Source of the DNA: Pseudomonadota bacterium
GTDB taxonomy: Bacteria; Pseudomonadota; Gammaproteobacteria; Burkholderiales; Chitinibacteraceae
Length of the DNA stretch: 64,000 nt
Assembly: GCA_026399755.1 (NCBI GenBank)
Contig: JAPLQI010000012.1
Coordinates: forward strand, 1-64,000
Direction: 5' to 3'
Part shown: piece after piece, positions 16,969-26,478 of the stretch
How the letters are laid out: every line of letters begins with the position of its first letter
How positions within the stretch are numbered: the stretch's first letter is position 1
Program-made: the position numbers and the translations under genes
The notes under the pieces: model-generated
Told to the model about the DNA's origin: nothing
Database searches by the model: none
Seen by the model: the letters and a program-made list of their open reading frames with translations, nothing else

Positions 16969-18120
16969 CTACTCACGGCGATTAAACTTAGGTCTTTTGC
17001 CTAATTTAACCGGTAGCACAAGCGGTTTGCCCTTGCGGAACACCTGCATTTCTACTTCTTCATCCGGCTTAAACGCCGCAATCAGATTCAACATGCCCGA
17101 TGCATTACGCACATCAGCCCCGCCAATTTTAAGCAAGACGTCCCCTGGCTTTAGACCCGCTCTATCAGCAGGCCCACCACGAACAACCCCAGCAATCAAA
17201 GCACCTTTCGCTTCATCCAAACGAAAAGAAGCCGCTAATTCAGGAGTCACTTCCTGCATTTCAACCCCAAGCCAGCCACGAGTGACGCTGCCGTCTTTAA
17301 TCAGCGCATCCATAATTTGGCGTATCGTTGACGCAGGAATCGCGAAGCCAATCCCTAGAGATCCGCCTGTTTTAGAATAAATAGCGGTATTGATCCCCAC
17401 TAAATTACCCTTAGTATCAATCAACGCACCGCCAGAATTGCCCGGATTAATGGGTGCGTCAGTCTGAATAAAGTTTTCAAAAGTGTTAATGCCAAGCTCA
17501 GAGCGCCCCAAGGCCGAGATTATCCCCATGGTGACGGTTTGCCCTACACCAAAGGGATTACCAATTGCCAACACCACGTCACCGATTTCTGCTTTGCTAG
17601 CATCTGCAAAGGTAATGGCGGGTAAATGATCAAGCTCGATTTTAATCACCGCCAAATCGGTATCAGGATCTGAGCCTATCAATTTAGCGGATGCAGTGCG
17701 CCCATCAGACAAGGCCACTTCAATCTCATCTGCCGACTCCACCACATGATTATTGGTGATGATATAGCCACGATTAGAAACAATAACCCCAGAACCTAAA
17801 CTAGAAGCACGCGGATCTTCCCCGCCTAAGCGGTCGCCCAAAAAACGCCGAAAGCGTGGATCTTTCAACAGAGGAGGCAGCGGAGTCTTAACTTCTTTTG
17901 CGGTGTAGATATTTACCACCGACGGCATCGCTCGTTTTGCTGCGGGACTATAAGACGCCACAACAGGCGCGGAAGCTACCTCGCTGTGGCTTTGCTGTAC
18001 CGTCACCACAGGAGCAGCAGCAGGGGGGTGAGCTAAATCGGGGCGAAGTAAGGCAACTAGAAACCAGACAGCAAGACCTGCGGTTGTAGTTTGTGCGAAA
18101 ATTAACCAAAGTTTTTTCAT
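16969..18120 (-). CDS. Periplasmic HtrA-type serine protease (DegS/AlgW-like, one PDZ)
   Basis: Started at ATG 18120, this 383-residue protein has an N-terminal membrane anchor (LWLIFAQTTTAGLAVWFLVALL), a trypsin-like domain with the triad His in ITNNHVVE, Asp in DPDTDLAVIKIE and Ser in INPGNSGGAL, and a single C-terminal PDZ domain (GPADRAGLKPGDVLLKIG). The one-PDZ, membrane-anchored layout is that of DegS/AlgW, which trigger envelope stress responses, but in Neisseriales such proteins may act as general quality-control proteases. A longer frame to 18159 runs into the divergent NIF3 gene and is less likely. Confidence 0.9.
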   Translation of the reverse strand: MKKLWLIFAQTTTAGLAVWFLVALLRPDLAHPPAAAPVVTVQQSHSEVASAPVVASYSPAAKRAMPSVVNIYTAKEVKTPLPPLLKDPRFRRFLGDRLGGEDPRASSLGSGVIVSNRGYIITNNHVVESADEIEVALSDGRTASAKLIGSDPDTDLAVIKIELDHLPAITFADASKAEIGDVVLAIGNPFGVGQTVTMGIISALGRSELGINTFENFIQTDAPINPGNSGGALIDTKGNLVGINTAIYSKTGGSLGIGFAIPASTIRQIMDALIKDGSVTRGWLGVEMQEVTPELAASFRLDEAKGALIAGVVRGGPADRAGLKPGDVLLKIGGADVRNASGMLNLIAAFKPDEEVEMQVFRKGKPLVLPVKLGKRPKFNRRE

Positions 18121-18141
18121 GTTTTCCAAGGCGCTGTTGAT

Positions 18142-18894
18142 ATGCCCATTGCACGACAAGATTTAGAAAATTATATCGGACAACTGCTGCTCGTAGACAC
18201 TTGGCGTGACTACTGCCCAAATGGCTTGCAAATTGAAGGACGAGCAAACGTACAGCGCATTGTAACTGGCGTAACGGCTTCTCTTGCATTGATTGATGCT
18301 GCCATAGACTTAAACGCCGACGCCTTACTTGTCCATCACGGGTTTTTCTGGAAAGGCGAAAATGCCTGCATCACCCGTAGTAAAAAGGCTCGCATCGCCA
18401 AGCTACTCGCCAACGATGTTAATTTACTCGCCTATCATCTACCGCTAGATGCTCATCCCACCCTAGGCAATAACGCACAACTGGGCCAAAAATTGGGCTT
18501 GATTGGCTCCGCTCGATTTGGCGATCAAAAGCTAGGCTGGCTTGGTGAGCTAGAAAATGCGCAGACTTTGGCAGAATTTACACTCCATATTGATGCGCAA
18601 TTACAACGCACTCCCCTCGTCATTGGCCCAAGCGATCAATTAATCAAACGCGTGGCTTGGTGCACCGGTGGCGCGCAAAGTTTTTTTCATGAAGCCGCCA
18701 ATCTAGAGATAGATTGCTTTATTACTGGTGAAGCATCCGAGTTTGTCACGCATCTGGCACGAGAAACTGGCGTGAGCTATATCGCGGCAGGCCACCATGC
18801 AACCGAGCGCTATGGGATTGAGGCATTGGGAAAACACCTAGCCAGCCAATATGGACTAGAACATATTCATCTTGACCTAGAGAATCCCGTCTAA
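18142..18894 (+). CDS. NIF3/YbgI family dinuclear metal-binding protein
   Basis: This 250-residue NIF3-family protein has the metal-ligand His pair in LLVHHGFFW (residues 65-66) and the C-terminal AAGHHATERYGIEAL segment that completes the dinuclear site. PNGLQIEG near residues 26-33 is typical of the N-terminus. The family is often labelled GTP cyclohydrolase type 2 homologue, but its physiological role is not settled. It is divergent from the HtrA gene with a 21 bp gap and its stop overlaps the following lipoprotein start by one base. Confidence 0.93.
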   Translation: MPIARQDLENYIGQLLLVDTWRDYCPNGLQIEGRANVQRIVTGVTASLALIDAAIDLNADALLVHHGFFWKGENACITRSKKARIAKLLANDVNLLAYHLPLDAHPTLGNNAQLGQKLGLIGSARFGDQKLGWLGELENAQTLAEFTLHIDAQLQRTPLVIGPSDQLIKRVAWCTGGAQSFFHEAANLEIDCFITGEASEFVTHLARETGVSYIAAGHHATERYGIEALGKHLASQYGLEHIHLDLENPV

Positions 18895-19358
18895 TGAAAC
18901 GTTTTTTAATCTCACTCGGTGTCATTACTCTGCTTGCTGCATGTGCAAACACCCCAAGCGGCCCCGTATCAAACCCATCGACGACAAGTACGCAAACCCC
19001 AGTAAACACGCAAGATACAGGCATGAATTCGCCTAACATTGTGATCAAGGATCGACCAGCACGGGCTATTTTTGATGACATTGTGATATACCGAAAACAA
19101 AAGGGCATGCAGCTCAAACGCAGAACGGCACAGCGCCTAGAATTCAGCATGCAGATTCCTAATGCTACCCAGGCCACTGAGGCAAGAATGAGCTATATCA
19201 TGGCGCCATTCGATGGCGGCTGGCAGCTTTCTGCTCGTGTTTGGCAAATCACCTCGCCCGGAACATCACGCGAAAGTGTCAGTGAAATTACATCGGCTGT
19301 CGCCGACAAAATCGCTGAAGAATTGCTGACTTACGCCCGTTCTAAGCCAACTCCTTAG
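18894..19358 (+). CDS. Putative outer-membrane lipoprotein of unknown function
   Basis: This 154-residue protein starts with a lipoprotein signal peptide, MKRFLISLGVITLLAAC, with a lipobox LAAC at residues 14-17. A Ser/Thr/Pro-rich linker follows, then a compact domain of about 100 residues (..DDIVIYRKQKGMQLKRRTAQ.., ..ATEARMSYIMAPFDGGWQL..). No Asp at +2 argues for sorting to the outer membrane. I do not recognise the family. ATG overlaps the NIF3 stop (TAATGA), so the two are translationally coupled. Confidence 0.75.
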   Translation: MKRFLISLGVITLLAACANTPSGPVSNPSTTSTQTPVNTQDTGMNSPNIVIKDRPARAIFDDIVIYRKQKGMQLKRRTAQRLEFSMQIPNATQATEARMSYIMAPFDGGWQLSARVWQITSPGTSRESVSEITSAVADKIAEELLTYARSKPTP

Positions 19359-19462
19359 ACTTATACTAAAAAGATTATCAAAGACATACGTGCAAAGCTT
19401 TAAGTTCCCCTGTCGTTTCAGGTAGAATTTGATGGTTTTAGCCGTCAATCAGGGATTGGGTT

Positions 19463-20047
19463 ATGAGTGACCAGCAAGTAGATAACAGCAAACGGCGATT
19501 TCTGCTGATCGCCACGGGTGTCGCCGGTGCGGTAGCAGGGGCAGGTGTAGCCACGCCTTTCATCGCTAGTTTTTTCCCTTCCGAGCGAGCCAAGGCTGCG
19601 GGTGCCCCCGTAGAATTGGATATCAGTAAGCTTGAACTGGGCCAACAAGTAACCACCGAATGGCGGGGTAAACCAGTTTGGGTAGTGAAACGCACACCCG
19701 AAATGCTAGCAAACTTACCCAAGCTCGACGGTAAGCTAACCGACCCAAAATCATTAGGCAGCGATCAACCAGAATATTGCAATAACGCAGCTCGCTCGAT
19801 TAAACCCGAAATCTGGGTGGCACTCGGCGTCTGTACGCACTTGGGCTGTTCGCCAACCTTCCGCCCTGATCTGGCTCCGGCCGATTTAGGTCCCGATTGG
19901 CTAGGTGGCTTTTACTGTCCATGCCATGGCTCCAAATTCGACCTCGCTGGCCGCGTATATTCTGGCGTTCCAGCTCCGAAAAACCTCGACATCCCACCGC
20001 ACAAGTACCTTACCGAAGCGCGGTTGTTGATTGGCGACGATAAATAG
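19463..20047 (+). CDS. petA: Ubiquinol-cytochrome c reductase Rieske iron-sulfur subunit
   Basis: This 194-residue protein carries a twin-arginine-type N-terminus ([19 protein letters not shown]) and the Rieske domain. The [2Fe-2S] ligands lie in [10 protein letters not shown] and [10 protein letters not shown], one Cys and one His from each. It takes electrons from ubiquinol and passes them to cytochrome c1 on the periplasmic side. It is the first gene of petABC and petB starts 10 bp after its stop. The 104 bp gap upstream should hold the operon promoter, though I see no clear consensus. Confidence 0.96.
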   Translation: MSDQQVDNSKRRFLLIATGVAGAVAGAGVATPFIASFFPSERAKAAGAPVELDISKLELGQQVTTEWRGKPVWVVKRTPEMLANLPKLDGKLTDPKSLGSDQPEYCNNAARSIKPEIWVALGVCTHLGCSPTFRPDLAPADLGPDWLGGFYCPCHGSKFDLAGRVYSGVPAPKNLDIPPHKYLTEARLLIGDDK

Positions 20048-20057
20048 AGGCTGCCCC

Positions 20058-21332
20058 ATGAGCAAAGCACAAGAAATAGGGCAGCAGGCCCTCAACTGGG
20101 TTGATGAGCGATTTCCGCTTACGTCAACTTGGAAAGCACATATTTCCGAATACTACGCACCAAAAAACTTTAACTTTTGGTACTTCTTTGGCTCTTTGGC
20201 GATGCTGGTATTGGTGATTCAGATTGTCACCGGTATTTTCCTCACCATGAACTACAAGCCAGATGGCTCCTTAATTCCGGGAACCAACATCTCGGTCGCC
20301 TTTGCCTCGGTCGAATACATCATGCGTGATGTGGCGGGGGGCTGGCTGATTCGCTATATGCACTCCACGGGTGCATCGATGTTCTTCGTCGTCGTTTACC
20401 TGCATATGTTCCGTGGCTTGATTTATGGTTCTTACCAAAAGCCGCGTGAACTCATCTGGGTATTCGGCATGATGATTTATCTTTGCCTGATGGCCGAAGC
20501 GTTCTTAGGCTACTTACTGCCTTGGGGCCAGATGTCATTCTGGGGTGCACAAGTTATTGTTAACTTGTTTGCCTCAATCCCAGTGATCGGCCCAGATTTA
20601 TCTGTGCTGATTCGTGGTGACTTTGTGGTATCTGACACCACACTGAATCGCTTCTTTGCCCTGCACGTGATTGCCCTGCCGCTGGTTATTCTAGCTCTGG
20701 TTGTTGCCCATATCGTTGCTCTGCACGAAGTAGGCTCGAACAACCCTGACGGCGTAGAAATTAAGAAGAAGAAAGACCCGAAGACTGGGATTCCACTCGA
20801 CGGCATTCCTTTCCACCCTTACTACACCGTAAAAGATGTATTTGGCGTTTCGGTATTCTTGGCCGTATTTAGCGCAATTATTTTCTTTGCCCCAGAAATG
20901 GGTGGCTACTTCCTTGAGCATCCAAACTTCGACCCTGCTGATGCACTAAAAACCCCTGCACATATTGCACCGGTTTGGTACTTCACACCGTTTTACGCCA
21001 TCTTGCGTGCTGTGCCGTCCTTCTTTGGCACACAAGTTTGGGGCGTATTAGCAATGGGTGCAGCCACCATGATTATTGCAGCACTGCCTTGGCTGGATAA
21101 ATCCCCAGTGAAGTCGGTTCGCTACCGTGGTCCGATTTACAAAACCATGCTGACTCTGTTTGTGATTGCCTTTATTGGCCTTGGTATCTTGGGCGCTCTG
21201 CCTTCGACCAATGTCCGTACGGTGATCGCACAGGTGCTATCAGTGGTTTACTTTGTGTTCTTCTTGGCGATGCCTTACTACACCAAGATTGATAAAACCA
21301 AACCGGTTCCTGACCGCGTAACGACGCACTAA
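20058..21332 (+). CDS. petB: Cytochrome b subunit of the bc1 complex
   Basis: At 424 residues from ATG 20058, this is a full-length bacterial cytochrome b with eight membrane helices. The haem-ligand histidines lie in helices B (..YMHSTGASMFFVVVYLHMFR..) and D (..FFALHVIALPLVILALVVAHI..), and the quinol-site PEWY-type motif appears as PVWYFTPFYAILR. The start at 20058 has an AGAGG ribosome-binding site. The nine extra codons to 20031 overlap petA and are rejected. It is followed by petC after 12 bp. Confidence 0.96.
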   Translation: MSKAQEIGQQALNWVDERFPLTSTWKAHISEYYAPKNFNFWYFFGSLAMLVLVIQIVTGIFLTMNYKPDGSLIPGTNISVAFASVEYIMRDVAGGWLIRYMHSTGASMFFVVVYLHMFRGLIYGSYQKPRELIWVFGMMIYLCLMAEAFLGYLLPWGQMSFWGAQVIVNLFASIPVIGPDLSVLIRGDFVVSDTTLNRFFALHVIALPLVILALVVAHIVALHEVGSNNPDGVEIKKKKDPKTGIPLDGIPFHPYYTVKDVFGVSVFLAVFSAIIFFAPEMGGYFLEHPNFDPADALKTPAHIAPVWYFTPFYAILRAVPSFFGTQVWGVLAMGAATMIIAALPWLDKSPVKSVRYRGPIYKTMLTLFVIAFIGLGILGALPSTNVRTVIAQVLSVVYFVFFLAMPYYTKIDKTKPVPDRVTTH

Positions 21333-21344
21333 GAGGAGGACGAC

Positions 21345-22088
21345 ATGAAAAAAACACTCAATACACTGCTGTTCGCTCTCTTGGCCAGCGTTAGCTTTGG
21401 CAGCCAAGCCAATACCGAAGTGCATTTGGATAAAGCGCCGATTAATCTGCGCGATACCGAAAGCCTGCAACGGGGCGCGCAAACCTTCGCCAACTACTGC
21501 TTGTCCTGTCACGGAGCGGTAGCAATGCGCTACAACCGGCTGCAAGACATCGGCTTGACTGAAGAGCAGATCGAAGCAAATCTGATGTTTCCTACCGAGA
21601 AAGTAGGTGACTTGATGAAGGTATCGATGCAAGCCAAAGACGCCAAGGCTTGGTTTGGTGCAACCCCACCAGATCTATCGGTCATCTCGCGCTCACGTGG
21701 GGCAGATTACCTCTACACCTACCTACGTAGCTTCTACCGCGACAGTACTCGCCCTACTGGCTGGAATAATCTGACATTCCCAGACGTAGGCATGCCCAAT
21801 GTCTTATGGGATTTACAAGGCCAACAGGTATTAGAAGTAGAAGGCGAGCACAAAAAGCTTAAGCTTGTTAAATCAGGCAGCCTCACTAAAACAGCAGAAA
21901 ATGGCGAATTCGACCAAGTTGAATTCGATCACCGCGTTGGCGATTTAGTGAACTATATGGTTTATATGGGTGAACCTGCTCAAGTTAAACGCGAGCAAAT
22001 TGGCTATGGCGTTTTACTATTCCTCTTGTTCTTTATGATCCCAATTAGCTATATGCTGAAAAAAGAATACTGGCGCGATATTCATTAA
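21345..22088 (+). CDS. petC: Cytochrome c1 subunit of the bc1 complex
   Basis: This 247-residue protein has a cleavable signal peptide (MKKTLNTLLFALLASVSFGSQA), a c-type haem site CLSCH near residues 52-56, a Met haem-ligand region, and a C-terminal membrane anchor (YGVLLFLLFFMIPISYMLK). AGGAGG upstream of ATG 21345 is a strong ribosome-binding site. It ends the petABC operon, with a terminator directly downstream. Confidence 0.95.
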   Translation: MKKTLNTLLFALLASVSFGSQANTEVHLDKAPINLRDTESLQRGAQTFANYCLSCHGAVAMRYNRLQDIGLTEEQIEANLMFPTEKVGDLMKVSMQAKDAKAWFGATPPDLSVISRSRGADYLYTYLRSFYRDSTRPTGWNNLTFPDVGMPNVLWDLQGQQVLEVEGEHKKLKLVKSGSLTKTAENGEFDQVEFDHRVGDLVNYMVYMGEPAQVKREQIGYGVLLFLLFFMIPISYMLKKEYWRDIH

Positions 22089-22106
22089 GCGAGCTATGTA
22101 TTAATC

Positions 22107-22141
22107 AAAAAGCGGACAGGGTAACCTTCCGCTTTTTTTAT
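22107..22141 (+). terminator. Rho-independent terminator of petABC
   Basis: AAAAAGCGGA (22107-22116) pairs with TCCGCTTTTT (22128-22137), followed by more T residues. It lies 18 bp past the petC stop. Confidence 0.88.
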
Positions 22142-22289
22142 TTTACCCACATAAAAACACCTACCCCCCCACTAAAAGCACAACACAAAATATTTATTAC
22201 AATCAACAACTTATCCTCATTTAATGGATTAACCTTGCCAAAATGCGTAGAATGCTGCAATTCATATACTTTTGCAGAGATCCGTCACC

Positions 22290-22895
22290 ATGATGAAGCT
22301 GTATTCCGGTACATCCTGCCCGTTTAGCCACCGCTGCCGTATTGTCTTATTTGAAAAGGGCATGGATTTCGAAATCATCGACGTCGATGTCCATAGCAAG
22401 CCAGAAGATTTGGCGGTGATGAATCCATACAATGAAGTGCCAGTGTTGGTTGAGCGCGATCTAACTTTGTATGAATCCAACATCATCAACGAATATATCG
22501 ATGAGCGTTTCCCACACCCGCAGCTGATGCCAGCGGATCCTGTGATGCGCGCCCGTGCTCGTTTGATGTTGTTTAACTTCGAACGCGAGCTGTTTATCCA
22601 CGTTAAAACACTGGAAACCAGCGGCACCACAAAAAAAGAAATGGAAAAGGCGCGTACCACGATTCGCGACAACCTAACCCAAATCGCACCTTTGTTTGCT
22701 AAGCAAAAATTCATGCTGGGCGAAGAGTTCTCGATGCTAGACGTAGCGATTGCGCCACTGATCTGGCGTTTTGAGCACTACGGTATTGAAGTGACTAAGG
22801 CACTTGCGCCAATTATGAAATACGGCGAGCGCCTGTTTAGCCGTCAAGCCTTTATCGATTCGCTAACAGCGAACGAAAAAGCGATGCGTAAGTAA
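22290..22895 (+). CDS. sspA: Stringent starvation protein A
   Basis: This 201-residue glutathione-S-transferase-fold protein starts MMKLYSGTSCPFSHRCRIVL and has the DVHSKPEDLAVMNPYNEVPV segment typical of SspA. SspA binds RNA polymerase and alters transcription in stationary phase and under acid stress. ATG 22290 is preferred over an in-frame ATG at 22272 because it begins the conserved thioredoxin-like domain. It is followed by sspB, with a hairpin and T-run between them that may partly end transcription. Confidence 0.94.
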   Translation: MMKLYSGTSCPFSHRCRIVLFEKGMDFEIIDVDVHSKPEDLAVMNPYNEVPVLVERDLTLYESNIINEYIDERFPHPQLMPADPVMRARARLMLFNFERELFIHVKTLETSGTTKKEMEKARTTIRDNLTQIAPLFAKQKFMLGEEFSMLDVAIAPLIWRFEHYGIEVTKALAPIMKYGERLFSRQAFIDSLTANEKAMRK

Positions 22896-22903
22896 TAGCT
22901 CAA

Positions 22904-22941
22904 AGGGGTGATACGGAAACGACTCACCCCTCTTTTTTCTT
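22904..22941 (+). terminator. Hairpin with T-run between sspA and sspB
   Basis: AGGGGTGA (22904-22911) pairs with TCACCCCT (22924-22931), followed by CTTTTTTCTT. It has the form of a rho-independent terminator and lies inside the expected sspAB operon, with sspB starting 10 bp later. It may act as an attenuator that lowers sspB relative to sspA. Confidence 0.75.
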
Positions 22942-22950
22942 GGAGAGTCT

Positions 22951-23355
22951 ATGCAAACCGTATCCACCAAGCCCTATCTCATTCGCGCACTGCATGAATG
23001 GTGCTCAGACCATAGCTACACGCCTTATTTGGTTGTGCGCGTGATGGGCAAGCTGCAAGTGCCGATGGAGCACGTTAAAAACAACGAGATCGTGCTGGAT
23101 ATCAGCTATAACGCCACGCACAATCTTAGCCTAGGCAACGACTACATCAGCTTCTCAGCACGCTTTAGTGGTGTTTCCAGAGAGATTCTGGTGCCGATTG
23201 GCTGCGTGGTTTCGATTTTCTCGCGTGAAAATGGCGAAGGAATGGGCTTTGAATACGAAGGCCCGGGCGAGTTAGAAGAAACCCCAGACGATAGCCCACC
23301 CAGCGATACCCCTCCTCGCCCAACGGGCAAGCCGCAATTACGTATTGTGAAGTAA
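22951..23355 (+). CDS. sspB: ClpXP protease specificity-enhancing factor SspB
   Basis: This 134-residue protein has the SspB substrate-binding fold (LIRALHEWCSDHSYTPYLVV, then ILVPIGCVVSIFSRENG) and a flexible proline-rich tail ending PQLRIVK. That tail matches the short C-terminal motif that docks on the ClpX zinc domain. SspB delivers ssrA-tagged and other substrates to ClpXP. TTGGAGAG upstream of ATG 22951 is the ribosome-binding site, and it overlaps the T-run of the preceding hairpin, which fits a regulatory link. Confidence 0.95.
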   Translation: MQTVSTKPYLIRALHEWCSDHSYTPYLVVRVMGKLQVPMEHVKNNEIVLDISYNATHNLSLGNDYISFSARFSGVSREILVPIGCVVSIFSRENGEGMGFEYEGPGELEETPDDSPPSDTPPRPTGKPQLRIVK

Positions 23356-23460
23356 CTGATATTACGCAGTAATATGAAAAATCAATGGCTTACGATTTTT
23401 TCAATCTGCTACTGAGCGTATTTCGCTCAAAGCCCTGCATAACATCAGTGAAATAAATCC

Positions 23461-23490
23461 AATCCCACCTCTATGGTGGGATTTTTTATA
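23461..23490 (+). terminator. Rho-independent terminator after sspB
   Basis: AATCCCACC (23461-23469) pairs with GGTGGGATT (23475-23483), then TTTTATA. The 9 bp stem with a 5 base loop and T-run is a standard strong terminator. Confidence 0.9.
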
Positions 23491-23631
23491 TTTGCAGCAC
23501 GAGTCACTATTGGAGCTTGTTTCACAGCGCATAAGCCGAAACAAGCTTTCAATAGCCCCAATTTATTTCATTAGCCTTACGAATCATCATGGTAAAGTGG
23601 TGAAATATACCCACATCGACTATCAATCACT

Positions 23632-26013
23632 ATGCGCCTAATCCTGATACTGTCCCTGCTTATGAGCCCTATCACCATCGCCGCTTATCAAACTCCGCCA
23701 GCCGAATTGCAAGCCATTGTCGACGCACCACGTGGCCCCTTATTCCGCCTTGGCCCCAAGCATGGCAACGCCCTACTGCTCAGCCTACCGGGTTTACCCA
23801 GCATCAGCGATGTGGCCCAGCCCGAACTAAAACTAGCTGGCCTGCGTATCAATCCAAGAATGAGCAGCCAAAGCCGCTTTGATTTTGCCAACGGTGCAAG
23901 CCTACTGGACATCAAAACTGGCCAAAGTCGCAATATCAGTGGCTTGCCAAAGAATGCACGCATTGCAGATACCGCATGGTCGGCCAATGAGCGCTGGATT
24001 GCCTTCAGCCGCTGGGGCGATGCAGGGGTTGAGCTATGGCTGATTGATGTGACCCAAGCCAGCGCCAAGCCTTTGATTAAAGAGCCTATCAACGCGATTG
24101 CCGGAGCAGGCTTCAGCTGGCTGAGCGCTAGCGAGCAATTGCTGGTACAGCTTAAACCCGCAGGCACAGCGCCTACGGCAGCGCTCACTCCTAGTGGCCC
24201 CAATACCCAAGATAGCCAGCCCGGTGCTAAAAGCTCGATCCGCACCTATGCCGATATGCTTAAAACACCAAGCGACGCCGATCTTCTCGACTGGCATCTG
24301 CAAAGCCAGCTCGCCACTGTGAGCCTAAAAGGTGAAATCAAAAAAATCGCCCAGCCACTCACCCTGCTGGCGGCCAGCAGCTCCCCCGATGGCGAATTGA
24401 TTCTGACCACCTCGCTACGCCGCCCTTATTCTTATTTGCTGCCGATTTCTTACTTCCCGCAGGCGGTAGAGGTTTGGAATAAACAGGGCAAGCTACTTAA
24501 AACCGTTGCATTGCCACTGCAAGACCGCATCCCACCTAGCAACGATGCCGTATCCAAAGAACCACGTGATTTTGCATGGCGTAAAGATCTGCCTGCCACA
24601 CTCACTTGGCTAGAGGCGCAGGATGGCGGCAATCCGGCGACAGAAGCAAAAATACGCGATGCGATCTTCCAGCAAAGCGCGCCCTTCACCGCCCCGCCAC
24701 AAAAGCTGATCGAGCTGGCCTGGCGTGCCTCATCACTGCAATGGGGAAGTGGCGAGCTAGCCTTGGTTGAAGAGTCATGGTGGAAAACACGCGATACCCG
24801 CACCTGGCGCATCCACCCCGATCACCCGGAGCACGCGCCTGAGCTGCTGGTGGCCCGCAAATCAGAAGACCGCTATGCCGACCCGGGCGAGCCGGTGATG
24901 TCAAAAAATGCCTACGGCCAGAACATCATTAAGAGCGACGGCAAGGCTATTTATCTGATTGGTGAAGGCGCGGGCCCGGAAGGCGACCGGCCATTTTTAG
25001 ACCGCTATGAATTAGTTGGCAAAAAATCAGCACGCCTCTGGCAATCGCAAGCACCGTTTTATGAAATCCCCGTCGCGATGCTGGATGAGAACCGCTTCAT
25101 CAGCAGCCGCGAAGCCACTAGCGAAAGGCCAAACTTTTATCTACGCGATCTTGCGGGCGATGCCAAACCTCGGGCGCTCACCCAATTCCCACATCCCACG
25201 CCGCAGCTTAAAGACGTACAAAAGCAAAAAATCCAGTACCCGCGTAAAGATGGCGTGATGCTGGATGCCACGCTTTATCTGCCCGCAGGCTACGACGCTA
25301 AAAAAGATGGCCCGCTGCCGATGCTGATGTGGGCCTACCCACGCGAATTTAAAAACGCCCAGCTCGCCAGCCAGGTGCGTGAATCGCCTTACCGCTTTAA
25401 CCGCATCAGCTACAACGGCCCACAAGCCATGCTGGCCCGTGGCTACGCCGTGCTCGACAATCCCGCCATGCCGATTGTAGGCGAAGGAAAAACCGAACCT
25501 AACGATAACTACCTGCCGCAGCTCACCATGAATGCCGAAGCGGCAGTGGATGCAGTGGTGAAGCTGGGTGTCGCTGATCGCAATAAAATCGCCGTCGGCG
25601 GCCACAGCTACGGCGCATTTATGACTGCCAATCTGCTGGCGCATACTCGCCTATTTAAAGCAGGCATCGCCAGATCTGGCGCTTATAACCGCACGCTGAC
25701 CCCCTTTGGCTTTCAATCGGAGGACCGTAATTTTTGGGAAGCCAAACCCGTCTACCAAGCCATGGCTCCTTTCAACTTCGCAGATCAAATCAAAGATCCA
25801 CTATTGTTGATTCACGGCGAAATGGACAACAACTCCGGCACCTTCCCCGTGCAAAGCGAGCGCATGTACCAGGCCCTGCAAGGCTTGGGCGCAAGAGCAC
25901 GCTTAGTCATGCTGCCCAATGAAAGCCACGGCTACCGCGCCCGCGAATCCATCATGCAAATGCTGTGGGAGCAGGATCAGTGGCTGGAAACGTATTTAAA
26001 AGCCAAGCCATAA
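23632..26013 (+). CDS. S9 family prolyl-oligopeptidase-type serine peptidase, exported
   Basis: This 793-residue protein starts with a signal peptide (MRLILILSLLMSPITIAAYQ). A long beta-propeller-like region of about 530 residues precedes an alpha/beta-hydrolase domain. The triad reads Ser659 in GGHSYGAFMT, Asp732 in HGEMDNNSGT and His766 in NESHGY. Layout and the SGAYNRTLTPFGFQ stretch resemble the glutamyl-peptidase/S9D branch found in plants and proteobacteria. It probably cleaves short peptides in the periplasm, but specificity is inferred from family only. It is monocistronic, between two terminators. Confidence 0.9.
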   Translation: MRLILILSLLMSPITIAAYQTPPAELQAIVDAPRGPLFRLGPKHGNALLLSLPGLPSISDVAQPELKLAGLRINPRMSSQSRFDFANGASLLDIKTGQSRNISGLPKNARIADTAWSANERWIAFSRWGDAGVELWLIDVTQASAKPLIKEPINAIAGAGFSWLSASEQLLVQLKPAGTAPTAALTPSGPNTQDSQPGAKSSIRTYADMLKTPSDADLLDWHLQSQLATVSLKGEIKKIAQPLTLLAASSSPDGELILTTSLRRPYSYLLPISYFPQAVEVWNKQGKLLKTVALPLQDRIPPSNDAVSKEPRDFAWRKDLPATLTWLEAQDGGNPATEAKIRDAIFQQSAPFTAPPQKLIELAWRASSLQWGSGELALVEESWWKTRDTRTWRIHPDHPEHAPELLVARKSEDRYADPGEPVMSKNAYGQNIIKSDGKAIYLIGEGAGPEGDRPFLDRYELVGKKSARLWQSQAPFYEIPVAMLDENRFISSREATSERPNFYLRDLAGDAKPRALTQFPHPTPQLKDVQKQKIQYPRKDGVMLDATLYLPAGYDAKKDGPLPMLMWAYPREFKNAQLASQVRESPYRFNRISYNGPQAMLARGYAVLDNPAMPIVGEGKTEPNDNYLPQLTMNAEAAVDAVVKLGVADRNKIAVGGHSYGAFMTANLLAHTRLFKAGIARSGAYNRTLTPFGFQSEDRNFWEAKPVYQAMAPFNFADQIKDPLLLIHGEMDNNSGTFPVQSERMYQALQGLGARARLVMLPNESHGYRARESIMQMLWEQDQWLETYLKAKP

Positions 26014-26020
26014 AACAAAA

Positions 26021-26046
26021 AAACCCATCCAAGTATGGGTTTTTCG
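26021..26046 (+). terminator. Rho-independent terminator after the S9 peptidase
   Basis: AAACCCAT (26021-26028) pairs with ATGGGTTT (26035-26042) and runs into TTTC. It begins 8 bp past the peptidase stop codon. Confidence 0.82.
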
Positions 26047-26205
26047 CTGAAAATTGAAGCGGCACTCCCGCAAAATTCTATTGGCATCACTCAAGATATT
26101 TGTCATGCTTACATACAGACAGAAAATATAAACCGTTTAAAAAACTGACTCAAAGCCCATGCTGTTTCTCCACGCCATGGGCCCATTCATAAACAGAAGA
26201 GCAAG

Positions 26206-26430
26206 ATGATTAAAGTAAAACAAACGGTACAGTTTCGCAGAAGCCAGATTCAGTACCTTAAACCCGAAATTGGCCGTCTGCTGGACCGGCGCAAAGGCTA
26301 TGTACTGGATGTGTTTGTGCCACTTGGCGGAACAAAAAGCTTGGTCAAAGTCCGCTGGATAGCCCGCCGCCCCACCGAAAATGATGTCACGATGGAACAC
26401 CCGCTCGAAGACTTAGAAGCCATCGCTTAA
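26206..26430 (+). CDS. Small basic protein of unknown function
   Basis: This predicted protein of 74 residues is rich in Arg and Lys in its first half and acidic at the end. It has no membrane segment or signal peptide and no motif I recognise. An AAGAG-type ribosome-binding site precedes ATG 26206. A minus-strand frame covers most of the same bases (26137-26400), but the plus frame has the better start. It stands alone between a peptidase terminator and the convergent ABC genes, so context gives no role. Existence of the gene is plausible but not proven. Confidence 0.5.
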   Translation: MIKVKQTVQFRRSQIQYLKPEIGRLLDRRKGYVLDVFVPLGGTKSLVKVRWIARRPTENDVTMEHPLEDLEAIA

Positions 26431-26478
26431 ATAATTACCTCTAGCTTTTTCATTCTAGATAAATCGAAAAACTGCACA

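Noticed and set aside
23688-24245. Long minus-strand frames inside the S9 peptidase gene (also at 25141-25644)
   Set aside because: They are shadows of the plus-strand coding frame, which has signal peptide, catalytic triad and terminator.
26137-26400. Minus-strand ORF of 87 codons opposite the small basic protein
   Set aside because: The plus-strand frame has a better start context and charge distribution. Both cannot be accepted without further evidence, so only the plus frame is listed.
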